64,000 bases of DNA. Source: Blastomussa wellsi (lineage: Eukaryota; Cnidaria; Anthozoa; Scleractinia; Plerogyridae). The DNA lies in NCBI GenBank assembly GCA_947652115.1, contig OX393561.1, positions 371,546-435,545 of the forward strand, given 5' to 3'. Below the pieces are notes generated by a model, which saw only the letters and a program-made list of their open reading frames with translations, was not told the DNA's origin and searched no databases. Below are positions 1 through 12,100 of this stretch, one piece after another (position 1 is the first letter of the stretch; each line of letters starts with the position of its first letter). Made by a program: the position numbers and the translations under genes.

Positions 1-780
1 TTTCATTTCAGTTTGATTGAATGGTTCCAGAACCTTTTGATTTGGTGGATTATTTCTTTGGTATACTAAAACACTTACAGGATTCATTTTCCATATTTGG
101 GCACGGATGAATCCAGCAAGTGTATACTGCATACTGTACATGTGCAAGTTTAGGGGAAGATGGCTGGACTTTATAGCCACGACATGGCAATGACAAATTA
201 GGGCATATTTTCAAAACAAGAAGCAAATTACCATAAAGCATGTGGAAGGACAGTTTATCAATTTAGTTTGTTTCAGATTATGATAATACAATAGAAAATA
301 TAATCAAACTGGTTGCAAGTGACATCACGAACAAGTCAGATAAATAAACTTTATTGACGTGCTTTATAAATTCAAATGTCGTGCAAAGTATTTCAGTTTG
401 AGAGCACCCAGCATACTTTCCCTTTTTCCAAGAAGGCCAAGGGACATTACCCGGAAGTTGCAGGATACAGCGAAATGAGCAAGTAGGGAAAGAGAAGAGT
501 ATTGTATAAAAGTCATGCATCTTTGCGTGATGACACGATGAATGTAATTATACACGCCGGTATATTTCTATATTTCAGTAATACTGGAACGGCAATTGAC
601 AAGCTAGTACAAGCTGTACTATTTCAAATGGGAGCTGGATAATTACGAGAACAAATAGAAAAGGCAGATCTTACGTTCTGTATGATAATACGTTATCTTG
701 ATTGGATCTGAGTCTATAGCTCACAAAACTGCACGAACGTAAAAAATGCTGGATGTACCAAACTGCAGCTATCGATCGAA
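1..780. other. No gene recognised at left edge
   Basis: I see no convincing coding exon here on either strand. Downstream exons of the minus-strand CARD gene may start within this stretch or beyond the window edge, but no acceptor plus conserved coding segment could be identified. Confidence 0.4.
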
Positions 781-827
781 TTAGCTTACCCCAAGCACCA
801 ATATACAAAACAACACAATAATCTTAC

Positions 828-1104
828 CCTGCTCTTCAACCGGCCTCAGGAGTGATTCCAAATGAGGAGACAATTCATGCAAGACGTCGCAAAACACACG
901 GAAAGCTTTGGGTCCTTTACGGGGTAGAATGTCCAATAAACACTCTCCTTGTTCAGTCGCAGTAGATTTGGAATTCACGTTGTCCTTGTCTTCTTCGCTG
1001 AAAATCTCTCTGGAGTAAAGCCGCGATGCGACTCTTTTCGCCTCCATATCCTTCAGCAACGCCTGCCTGTTTTTACGCAGCGTATCACGATCGGAACCAT
1101 TCAT
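828..1104 (-). CDS. CARD-domain protein, first coding exon (partial gene)
   Basis: The exon encodes 92 residues plus one base from an ATG at 1104, and ends at a consensus donor (GTAAGAT starting at 827, minus strand). Residues about 5-88 fit a caspase recruitment domain. The start has the KKNR-like element (LRKNRQALLKDM), followed by an acidic middle and the hallmark helix 5 block LPRKGPKAFRVFCDVL, which resembles the CARDs of caspase-2 and the adaptor CRADD/RAIDD. The domain mediates homotypic death-fold contacts in the cytosol. Later exons lie to the left, outside the window or unrecognised, so I cannot tell an initiator caspase from an adaptor. The exon phase is 1. No frame damage is visible. 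The domain call is strong and the protein identity is open. Confidence 0.72.
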
Positions 1105-1659
1105 ATCGGCAATCTATTAGCAAAAGTCCAAAGAAATGTTTTCACGACAGTCCAACAGACAACTTTCACAGAACTGCAATTCAGAACTACTGGTCAGTTG
1201 GCGGGTGGAATGGAACAGCGGCGTGTGAAGAGGCTCGCATGACGTCATATAACTAAAACCCAGTGTGTCTCGACTTTTTTCGGTAAATGTGCCGGGTTTA
1301 CCCATACACAAGGGTTTACCAGCAAATTTAACGTCAAACTGGAATTACCGAGTGCCTAACTCTTTCGTTTTTAAAGGAATCTGGTAAGTACTTCTTTCCA
1401 ATTTTAAAAGCTGCAATTAATGGTAATATTAAATTTATCGGGGACAAGGATATTCAGATTGTTCACCTTTTGATTCCTGTTGATTCTGATTATCAGAAAA
1501 GAAGGCAAGAATCTGTATGCAAAAAATCACGGAAATGGTTTCATGTAATTACCATAGTTGTTTGAAATGCATTAGTGCTAATATATTAATTCCTGGAATA
1601 ATTTCATATAAATTCGCGAGCAGGGGTCAATTTGATAATTTGAAGTATTTGGACGTCTG

Positions 1660-1783
1660 GTCAAGGCTAGGCTCGATTCCCGTCGCTGTCTCGAGTCCGG
1701 TCTTCATTCCTCCCCGAGAGTTCGTGGAGCAGCGCGGGCTCAGATTCCCGAACAGCGGCTGGTAATCGAGCCTAGGTCAAGGC
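1660..1783. mobile_element. hAT-type MITE with 8-bp target duplication
   Basis: The element at 1668-1775 (108 bp) has inverted termini TAGGCTCGATT / AATCGAGCCTA. It is flanked by a perfect 8-bp direct repeat GTCAAGGC at 1660-1667 and 1776-1783. Short inverted termini with an 8-bp duplication are the hAT signature. It has no coding capacity. Confidence 0.7.
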
Positions 1784-2544
1784 TGACTTTCCAGCCACCT
1801 TGGGAGTCTACTTTGGCGTCGTCTCTGAGTAGAGACAGGTTCACAAAACTGCTGGAAATCAAGCTCAGTTGAAGCAAGAAGGGAAATGGCTTCAGTAAAA
1901 GGGAAATGGCTTCAGTCTAAAGGTTTCAGACAATGTCTTGATTAATGTCTCGATCATCTGGCAACCTTGGTCCTAGGCTCCCTCATTTCCCTACCTCATG
2001 ATCAAAAGGTTGAGTTTTCGATTGCTCATGTACATAGATATTTCTATCTTTCTCTGGAATCATCTTGTAATACGTAATTCCGCCACGCCTATAAGTTTCG
2101 AAATACGTATTGCGACATCACCCTAATATATTGACATTTCATGTCAAAAAATTAGTAACATCTAAACCTGAAGAGATGGGTCTGAAGAAGGCTGGTCTGG
2201 CCAGCCGAAATATTGTTCAAAATATATCACGTTGTTTCAGCCTTGCAGAAGTCTTTGACTTATCATCGTTTATTAATTTTTCAAGTTTGGCTGATTAGAT
2301 CTCCTGCGAGATCCAACGTTCAATCAAGCAGGATCTTCGTACACGGTTTTTGCAGTCTATTGAGTTTGTCAAATGAACACTTCAGTAATGAAGGGGTCAG
2401 TCTCAAAACAAACAAGGTGAAAAAAAGCTAATTGTTAAAAAGAAAAAAAATAAGATGTTTTACTATTGAAAGATGTACCTCCTCTGAACATTCAAATGTG
2501 TTCCAATTTCTTTGGAGACTGACCAGTGCAGTTGCCTACAGATG

Positions 2545-2707
2545 GTTAATAGACCCTTTTACATACCCCATGGGGATTGGTCACTGGAGGTATACGTTCA
2601 CCAATGGTTAACCATTAAGGTCCAGAGCTGTCACCTTTTATGTCACAAGGTGGCAGAAATATACCTCCAGTTCCCAATCCAAACGTGCCATGTAAAAGGT
2701 CTATTAG
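2545..2707. mobile_element. Short palindromic MITE
   Basis: The inverted termini match TAATAGACCYTTTTACAT on the left and its complement on the right, about 160 bp apart. The interior also pairs in part (GGAGGTATA / TATACCTCC). It has no coding capacity. It ends exactly where a tRNA-like SINE head begins. Confidence 0.6.
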
Positions 2708-2880
2708 GCAGCGTGGCCGAGTGGTTAGAGTGTTGGACTTGAAATCTGTAAGTTGCGCAAGTCCTGTTCTGTTCTAGCTGGCCATACCCGCAGTACTGAG
2801 TAATCGTTTCCATGTTACAACTTACACCATTGTGGCCACATGCAAATAAGGACAACTTATTGGTTGCCAAATTCAAACTT
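2707..2880 (+). mobile_element. tRNA-Ser-like SINE, diverged copy
   Basis: It begins with the same tRNA-Ser-type head (GGCAGCGTGGCCGAGTGG, then GGACTTGAAATC) as the better copy at 9.23 kb. The B box is damaged and the body has diverged, so this is not a functional tRNA gene. The right boundary is approximate. Confidence 0.55.
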
Positions 2881-2999
2881 TAGGGGGCAAAGTCAGATTT
2901 TTTTCTCTTTTTTTTTCATTGTTCTTTTTTCATCTTTTCAGCAAGGATACTAAACATTAACTACCAAAAACCACAGAAATTTTTTTTCTTTATAGGCAC

Positions 3000-3182
3000 T
3001 TAAAATTAAAACAGGAAATTTTTCAGAACTGAGATGGTGGTTTGGATGTGTGATCTAAAAAATTTTAACACAGATTATTGTGATTTATTTCTCTGGTTTC
3101 TCTGTAGTTGTACTTTAATATAATATCACACACTCTGTGAGTATTATTGTTACATTTCCAAACACCTCAAAGTTTGTTGAAA

Positions 3183-3217
<35 letters not shown>

Positions 3218-3450
3218 AATTTTTTAAACCAGTTTGATTTTTATTTCCCTTTGTCTCAAGTTGATTAGCATAATCTGAAACAAAGGGAAATCAATATCAA
3301 ACTGGTTTAAAAAAATTTAAACCAGGGATAAATTTAAACCACAACAATATACCCTCCTGCTTATCCTAATTTTGATGGTGGGTTTGGAAATGTGATAAAT
3401 ACCCTCTCTTGTGTTCAGTGTTGCTATAAGAAGCATATAGTATGTACACT
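3000..3450 (+). repeat. Dispersed repeat copy 1, split by a MITE
   Basis: The flanks at 3000-3188 and 3347-3450 match a repeat near 10.86-11.11 kb. Shared words include TTTGGAAATGTGAT, CATTTCCAA, CACCTCAAAGT and CTCTCNTGTTT. The second copy lacks the central 158-bp palindrome, so that palindrome is a later insertion. No protein is seen. Confidence 0.5.
3189..3346. mobile_element. Near-perfect palindromic MITE
   Basis: Two arms of about 51 bp (starting TGTTGTGGTTTAAATTTATC and ending with its complement) surround about 55 bp of spacer. The flanking ATATA on both sides could be the target duplication. The nearly identical arms would let a transcript fold into a long hairpin. It is inserted in the dispersed repeat described for 3000-3450. 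Confidence 0.65.
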
Positions 3451-3665
3451 TATCATGATTGTGACCAGGTGAATTACATTTTATTTCCTTAACTTGAACT
3501 TGACATATATACATGCTAGCTTGACTCTAGCATAATCCATCTGAGTATTTTTTAAAAAATATAATTTTTGTCTTGTTTACTAATTTATTTCAGTCATGTT
3601 AATATTCCCCAGTAAAGCTGTTATTGCCTACACTTAGCTGAGCTTATAAGCAAAAGAAAAGACAC

Positions 3666-3807
3666 AGGTACAAAAGTCAGACCGGATCAACTCGGATCGC
3701 CGATTTGAATAAGAATAGAATCTAGGCATACAACAACAGATGCTATTCTTATTCAAATCAGTGATCCGAGTTGATCCGGTCTGATCCAGTCCGACTTTTG
3801 TACCTGC
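3666..3807. mobile_element. Palindromic MITE
   Basis: The inverted arms begin AGGTACAAAAGTC and continue through GACCGGATCAACTCGGATC and GATTTGAATAAGAATAG, pairing with the complementary arm at about 3751-3806. No open frame is present. Confidence 0.65.
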
Positions 3808-5168
3808 CTAAAGAAAAGGACTGAATTTAAAAATTTAAAATGTTCTGTAAAAAGTTTGGTTCATATCATTGATAAATACTTAAAATTACTTTTTATATAT
3901 GAACTGGGACACTACAATACCATAGTAAAATAATGCTGTGGTGTGCATCACAACATAGAGCAGTGCTATAAACTGGGTTAACACTAATGACCCAGGTTTC
4001 ATTGAGCTTAATCGTTTAAATTTCTCATCTGTTGTTGCCTTTAGCCTGTTTCAGGCATTCAGATAGATGTGGAGCAGCATGATGAATACAATTAATGCAA
4101 AGCATGGCAAGTGACAAAAGGAAGGAAGGTTTGGACAGCTGAGGCAGAAGAATACCATTATTCTGCCCTTTTTGCTCTTGTGATACAGCATTTTTGCTGC
4201 TCACAACTAACAGAAAGTAATTGCGTTTTTATCATTATACCATTTCTTGATTTTACTGCAAGGACAGAAAAATAAAATCATCACTGAATTTAAAATTTAA
4301 CGTAATTTACAGATTTGATTGAACTTGAAAGTGTGTGGGTGCAAGAAAACGGAATGTGTGTATTAACTAGCGAAGGAGTTAGGGGTAAGGTGCGGCTCAA
4401 AATTACCCATAGCAAAAAATAATAAATAAAACAAATTGTTGGCACCAGGCTATGCAAATAATTTATATGAATGCATTGATATAAATCTAGGAAATGCTCA
4501 TCTGGTAATTGAAATAGCAATGTTAAACAACTTCAAGTGAGCAAACTAGGTGTGTATCATAATGCATTTTCTCGCTATGTAAGTCATCCTCAATTGATCT
4601 GTAATTTATTGAGTGTATGTACAGTTGTTCAGTATTGAAATAATAAGTTCTAATTACATTTTTACTATAATACAATAATGTCTTAGAGTTTACACCAACC
4701 AACAACACCACAAATCCTCAATCCCCAGCACATGCAGCCGCCAAAACAAAACAAAACAGTTAATATTGGGAAAACAATAAGTTTTGGCATATATGCATTT
4801 ATTCCAAACAACTCCTGTACTGTAGTTCTTATTGCATGTTTTCAATTGATTTATGAGGAAGATCTCTTTGTAAACTACTGATCGAGTACAATCCAGCCTG
4901 ATAAAAATCCAACTTGTTATTATGTTTTAAATTCCTTAGAATTTACTGTAAATGTCCCATTGTTCCATTTTCAACAAAACTAACTCTGATCTAAAGTAGC
5001 AACTGACTGAAATTAATTACATTTTGTTTCTTGTGTTGTCCTTCTGTTCGTTGTCAGCTTCTATTCTTGTTCTACTGGCTGCAGGATACTTTCAATGCAG
5101 ATTCTGCCAGCTGTGTCTCATCAGATCCAGGAGGATGGATCACAGCCACTGACTGTGTGCACTTGTCT

Positions 5169-8100
5169 TTATGCTGTTGTAACACTAGTGTGAGGGCTGT
5201 CATCATCATGGTTAAATGGCTGATCTATAAAATCCATAGATTTCTTGAGTTTGTTCATTGTTTTCTGAACTCTCAAAGCAGTCAACCGAGCAGCAGGAAG
5301 GTTTGCCCAGCACTCTGTCATCAGTTTAGCCATCGTTTGAAGAGACTGTTAATAAATAAGTACATTGTCAGACTGACACTTTCTTGCCTTTTTAGGCCAC
5401 AATATTAGTTCAGATATTTCAAGAGCTGGCATTCAACAAGTCCCCAAAGCCTAAACTTTTATTTGGATTTTTGTGGAATAAACCATGAACCGTTTTGTTT
5501 AGCGGGTCAGCTGATGGGGTCATTCCTCTCCAACAAATTACTAGGGTGAGGTTCTTACCTACTTACTAGGGCTCTTTTCCCATCAAGACAAAATGTTTGA
5601 GGTTAATAAGCTGTTTATTATATGGCAAGTTAATTGACTCAATGTTGATCACTTGCGTGGGCTTAACTGTTTATTCTGCTAAGGTCAGGTGAACCAACGA
5701 AAAATACAGTAAGTAGTAAAAAGTAAATAAAACATTTGATATTTGCCTATTCTGAATGCGGCATGATTGGCATTATTGTTGCTTTTGGTCAGTAAATATT
5801 GTTACAGTACTCGGTGCTTTCAATAATCACAAATGGCCAATTAAAAGCATTGGCTACTTCACTTTATGTGCTCAACTTTGCTAAGAAACGTCAGTCATAC
5901 TTTACTTTACTTTAAGCATTTTCTAGACAGATCAGTCCAAGGGAGAAAGGTGCAAACAGGCTTGTACAGCCCTTATTAAAGCACCAACCCATGAAATACA
6001 GAACAATGAACCAAGGCCAGACCCGGGAACTCCGTGCCGTACTCTTTACGAGAAGTGTGTGGGTTCTTTAACGTCCCCTGTTAGCCATGCGACACTGAAG
6101 GTACAGGAGACATGGCCTGCAGTTTATAGTCCTTGTCCGAGAAGACTTGAACGTCTAACCATTTGCAGATGTCACTGCAAAGGCAGCATGTTCTCCTCAA
6201 TTAATTTAAGAACCTGAGTGTTGGTCCGGCAGTCTGGTGCTCAGCCAACTGAGCTAACCAGGTGGCCGTCTTTTCCCCTAAGCTTGAAGAAATTAGAAAA
6301 AGATTCTTAACACTCAGTTGCTCTACTCCAACTAGCTGCCTACTTCAAATTTTATTGAAACCCCTGAGTACTACAATTTAAGTACATCTTACCTCATCTC
6401 GATACCATCTATTGGGAACTGAAGGCCGCCTCTTTTCTATGAAAACAACTTTCCTCACTTCATCAAACGAGGGATCCCCAGGGAGCATGTCAAAATAAGG
6501 TACCTGATATTCTTCACACAAACCAGTTTCTGAAAAAAAGGAAAGCAAAGAAGCAAATTAGAACTACTCAAACTGTCCTTGGGCAAGAAATGCCCTTTCA
6601 GGAGTAGTAAATGTGTATGACTTTTGCTGTATGTCTGGAAAATTGTTAGCAAAGGACAATCTGGCAAAGTCTCCTGTGATACACTTGCATGGAGTGAATT
6701 ACTACATGCTGGCTTGATGAGCCAACAAGCCAGGAGTCCTACTAACCTTACCAATTCTGCTATAGACACAATACTTACCATCAGAAATACACCTTCTAGC
6801 GATCTCCCACAAGACAAGTCCAAAGGAGTAAATGTCTGCCATCTTAAATGAAGCAAAATGTCTAGTATCCAAGGCATTGTCTAACACTTCAGGTGCCATG
6901 TATCTCCTAGTTCCTACTCGTGTATCTGGCTTCATGTCAATTTCTTCTGTTTCTGATGAATACTTTACAGCAAGTCCAAAATCTGCTATGCAACAGGTAA
7001 AATTTTCTTTCACTAGGATGTTCTTGCTCTTGATATCACGATGTGCAATTGGAGGTTTTCCCTTTGTTCCTTGGATTTCAGTATGAAGATGAGTCAGTCC
7101 TGCTGAGGCAGACAATGCGAGTTTGATCATTGTCTTCTTGTCCAGGCAGTGGCACCGTAAGAAATCGTATAATGAACCATAAGGGTGATAATCTGTGATC
7201 AGGTACATTTGTGTCACTTGATTGCTTCCAATAATGTCTGATGCTATGAATCCAAGGATGCTTTCATGGCGAAGTAGAACTGTTTGATAGATTTCTGTTT
7301 CCCTCTGCCATGAGGATTCACAGTGCGAAAGGAAGATTTTGACTGCTACATCTTCTCCTCGCCATCTTGCTTGCCAGACCTCACCATATCTTCCTTTACC
7401 AACACTTCTGGCTAGTGTGACTTGCTTGGCAATGGTTCTCTGTACCTAAAATTAATCAGCCACAACAAAGACATTAGCAACAGCCAAAGACGCAAGTGGC
7501 ACAGTTGTAGATGGTAGGTGAAACCTGTGGCCATCAGGCCAGAGCGTATCCCGGTTTCTGTAGCTGCTTAGAGTATTTCTACCCCCCCCCCCCCCCCCCC
7601 CCTGGATGAGATGCAAGTTCATCCTTGGGTTACTTCACAACATTAAATTTGCTGGTACCCATTCATACACCTGAGTGGAGAGAGGCAATGTGAAGGTAAA
7701 GAGCCTTTCCCAAGAACACAACACAGTACCCTGGACATGCCTCCCACTGTATAGATAGTAGGAGCAGGGAAAATACAAGTACCGTTTGCTAAAAAGGAAC
7801 AATTAAATCAAGGGGGTGAATAGGTTCACCGATCAACGGATTTAGCATTAAAAAGTACACCAGTTGTGTATTTCAGTGAAAAATTAAGCGGATTCACGGA
7901 TTGAAAAAAATAATACAGCTTATCACGGATTAGCTGATAATTTTAACTCAGATTCCGGACTCTACATGTTATGGAGTTCGGATTGTGGCCTTGGCGTACC
8001 TTCAGTCTTAGTCTCAGCGTTATCGTTTTCTCCATTTTCTGTTTGAAGAGACCCAAACCACCGCTTTACATTAGAACTGCTTACAATTGCTTCATACTAG

Positions 8101-9117
8101 ATGCATGCATGTTTCTAACCAGCTTCTTAAACTAAATGTATTAAAATGTAATCTGTTTACCCATACTGTATGACATGGAAGAGCTCTTCAGGATCTTGTA
8201 AGAATATCACTTGCATAACTTATTTAGTACTGGATTACCCCACAATTCATCAATAACATGTTTTCTTTACTTACCAGAAGTGGCAATCCTGATCCACTAC
8301 CAGAACTCTGATCAAGCATGTCTTTTAGTGTTTCTCCTGGAGTTATGTATGGATGACCATACTTCTCAACATCAAGAGGTGAAGGAACTCGACTCTGGGA
8401 TACTCTAAAGCTAAACAGCAGTAACAAAGTTAGATCTACACATAAACTAATTCAATTTCTATCTGTTCGCAACATGAGGTAAGGTGCACACAATCAAGGC
8501 CTCAAGTTAGAGGACATTTTGCAACAAGAATGGTCCCTGAATTTGACATCTTGAAAAAGAACATTAAGAGAAAATGTATATGGTGACTTGCATTTCTTCC
8601 AAAATATAATTGGCATAGAGCTAATACATATACATTTTGTACAAGACCTGTAGACAAATAATATCAAGATCCTTGTGAGTAGATGACCATTGTCAGTTTG
8701 TGTTTGATCAACCCTGCTCATTGACTGATTCTGAACAGTAAACTATTTGGCTAAATTCACAAAAAGAAAGAAGACAGCTGCATAAAGTGAAATCAGAGGA
8801 GAAAAACAGCTTCAATTACTTAATTACAATTACTTCAATTACTTAATTACCGGAAGCACAGCACACCAAGGAAGATTATGAACACCACCACACAAACACC
8901 AGCACTGATAAAAAGGATGGAATATTGCTCTGTGACAGCATTTTCAGACTCTTGTTCAACAGCCTCAACTAAAACAGAATAAACAAATTCTCCTTACTTT
9001 TCTTATAGTACTAAGCTTAAGTTGGGAGAATGTAAGTTCACATTTCCTTGTAATTATGACCAGCTTCATAAATCCTTTAATCTGTAATTCAATCATCGGG
9101 GAAAATTGAACATGCAA

Positions 9118-9172
<55 letters not shown>

Positions 9173-12100
9173 GGTCTATAGATGAATAAACATCCCCATT
9201 TATTTTAATCATAGGCATGCCCTCATGGAGGCAGCGTGGCCGAGTGGTTAGAGGGTTGGACTTGAAATCCGTAAGTCGCGGGTTCAAGTCCCGTTCTGAC
9301 CACTAGCTGGTGTTGTTCTCGGTAGCCCCGAGTTCAACTCCTCAGCTACGCTTGTAAATAGCCAACTGGTCTGCCTCCTGCCAGTTGGGATTCTTAACCT
9401 TGTTATGTTTATTTACAATGTTTGTTTACATTGGCCCTGAAAAGCCCCAATGGGGAGTGGTCAATTAAGTAATTATTATTATTATTATTATCATAAGAGG
9501 CAGGGGTGGGAGGCGCAGTGGCCTAATGGTTAGTGCGCTGGACTCTGGATCGGACGGTCCGGGTTCGAGTCCTGGCCGGGGCACTGCGTTGTGTTCTTGG
9601 GCAAGACACTTTACTCTCACAGTGCCTCTCTTCACCCAGGTGTACAAATGGGTACCGGCGAATTTACTGCTGGGGGGTAACCCTGCGATGGACTGGCATC
9701 CCATCCAGGGGGGAGTAGAAATACTCTCTGTCGCTTCATGCTACTGAAACCGGGGATAAGCTCCGGCCTGATGGGCCACTAGGCCCGACAGCAGACTTAC
9801 CTTATAAGAGGCAGGGAGCAGCTGCAGACGAGGGCTTCTTTTGAGCCCATAGTGGAGAAAATGAAGGCCGAAGTTGGTTGCTATGTATGAGTGCCATTTT
9901 GCAATTATAATAATTAGCACTCTGCAATCCGAGTCGATATGACCTCGTGTTGACAGAATATTTCACACGAGGTCATGTACATTCAATCATGCTATCAAGT
10001 CTTTGCAGTTCTGGCATTAATGTGGAAAAAGACAGCTAAATTCTTTTGGGTTACATTTTCAAATATAACTCGTGAACATTTTCTGATTCCATGGCATTTA
10101 TAAACTTCTAAAAGCCTACAAAAAAGCTGTTTTTATATCCAACCGGCATGGAACCCAAAGAAATTGCAACATCGGTTTCATAACTGCAAAGTCTGGCGTT
10201 GCTATGTGCCTCATATTTCTTTACGCCGCCATGTTTTTTCAACAGTAATCAGGGAAATCTGTAGATTTCCATACTTTTTTGTGCAGCAATCTTGTCAATG
10301 CTGCCTTGAACACATTGAACAACGGTCTACCAATGAGAATGGCAGCTAGAAAAGAAGGATTTATGCAAAGCTTTCAGTGTTGAATTCAGCGTTTTTACGG
10401 ACCACAATTGACCGCCCTCAAAAAAAATTTTTAAATAAAGACATGGATTTAACATATTATCTGGTTGAATTTTGTGCAGATTACTCTTAGAAGGTGAATT
10501 GTTCTTTACACGGGAGCCCAGAGTAAATTATTATTTTTTATTGAGATATCTAAGGAAAGAAGCTAGCTTCAATTCTGGGCTACCACAAGTTTTGTCTTTT
10601 CTGTAAAGGAATAAAATCCTACATACATTTTGAAGTTCCATTCAACGGTGAAGATGTAAAATGTTAAAATCTTATTTTTGAGCCTGAAATTCAAATACGA
10701 TTTGCCAGTTAAGGTGTGAAAATCGTCACATTGGACACCAAAATTTCTTAAGCTTAACTTAAATGGTATCAAACTGAAATATACTTCCGCCAGTTTTAAC
10801 AATTTTATGACATTTATTTCTCAAACTCATTAATAATTCATCACGTTAAAACAAAGGAAATCAGAACCGTGATGGAGGTTTGGAAATGTGATCTTAAATT
10901 AGCATAGATTTTTACGATTTTATTTCTTTGTTTTCTCCGTAGTTTGAGAAGATTGAGAAGATATATCAAACACTCGAGACATTGTTTCATTACATTTCCA
11001 AGCACCTCAAAGTGCGTCAAAAATGCTCTGCTGCACATCGTATTTTCAACTCTCTTCTCGGTGTTTGGAAATGTGATGAAACACTGTCTCTCGTGTTTGA
11101 TTTATTACTTCCAAAATAATGTTTGGAGCGATCCAACTACCTTAAAAAGAGATGTTAAAATATGGTACAACTGCACATGCATCATATGAATGTTTACAGA
11201 TCAGTAGTCTGGCAGCTTATCAGTTTGGAAGTGCGGGATAGTGGGTTTATAAACTTAATTTCTGTCCTGGCAGCTAGCACAGTGATCAACATTAATAATA
11301 TCAGGCCTCATAGCTAAGTGTGGGATAGCGGATTTACAAAATAATCCGCCATCCTGGTGGCAAATGATAAATGTTGCAATTGTATATACAACATCAACTG
11401 AAAGAACTTACTGGCATTGGTGTTTGTTGTGAAATAGCTATCAGGGAACTTGGGAATTTGGGAGTTTGATGCAGTTGATTTTAGAGTATAAGCCAGTAAA
11501 GAAATTTCACCACCATGCAATGAAGCAATATCAGTAAGTGAAATATTGTACCTAAATGTTTCAACATTGGTCATCTTTAATTAAAATAGTTAAGCATGCA
11601 GATTAAATTATAAGTATCTGAGTGTCTTATAAGTGGATGAATTATAGTATTGAGTTGTGTGAGACACTTCATTCATATGCCATATGTGGTTTTGCTATTT
11701 TTAGAGTGCTTGCATGCATTTATTTGAAGAAATTTGCATTTCTGTAAGACTTGGCTTATGAAATATTCTTTTAGAATTTAAAAATGGCAAACTAGCCTGA
11801 ATTACAGATGTCTTTCTCTGGTCATCCGCTCCCGAGAAAAGACGTCTTAAAAATAGCTGCAAATGCCGTTCGGTGACATCATGTCATCATGTCAGAATCT
11901 TTACTTTGGAAAACCACTGCATGTTGTAGCAATATTGCTTAAAACTTTCAAACCTACTGGCTTTCCATATTGATTAGAACTGCATCCGTAGGTAACTTGT
12001 AAGAGGCATAGATTTGAAGTAAATAACTAGTTTCACCAAAGGGACGTCTGAAAATCAGGCTTGTGGCAGACCAAGTTAATAAATACAGTTTTTCTAATAT

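Noticed and set aside
9230..9302. Possible functional tRNA-Ser gene
   Set aside because: A and B boxes are good, but the long variable arm and paired acceptor stem are missing and a SINE body with ATT tail follows.
9465..9747. Open frames on both strands across 9.47-9.75 kb
   Set aside because: They are translations of the tRNA-Gln-like SINE, whose ends are fixed by a 13-bp target duplication. The [19 protein letters not shown] phrase is a familiar false gene of such SINEs.
11314..11574. Minus-strand open frame of 86 residues with a good donor (GTAAGTT) inside the BMPR1 intron, considered as an extra exon
   Set aside because: Its only nearby acceptor gives the wrong phase with the ectodomain exon, it has no type I receptor similarity, and the seven-exon model is already complete and in phase without it.
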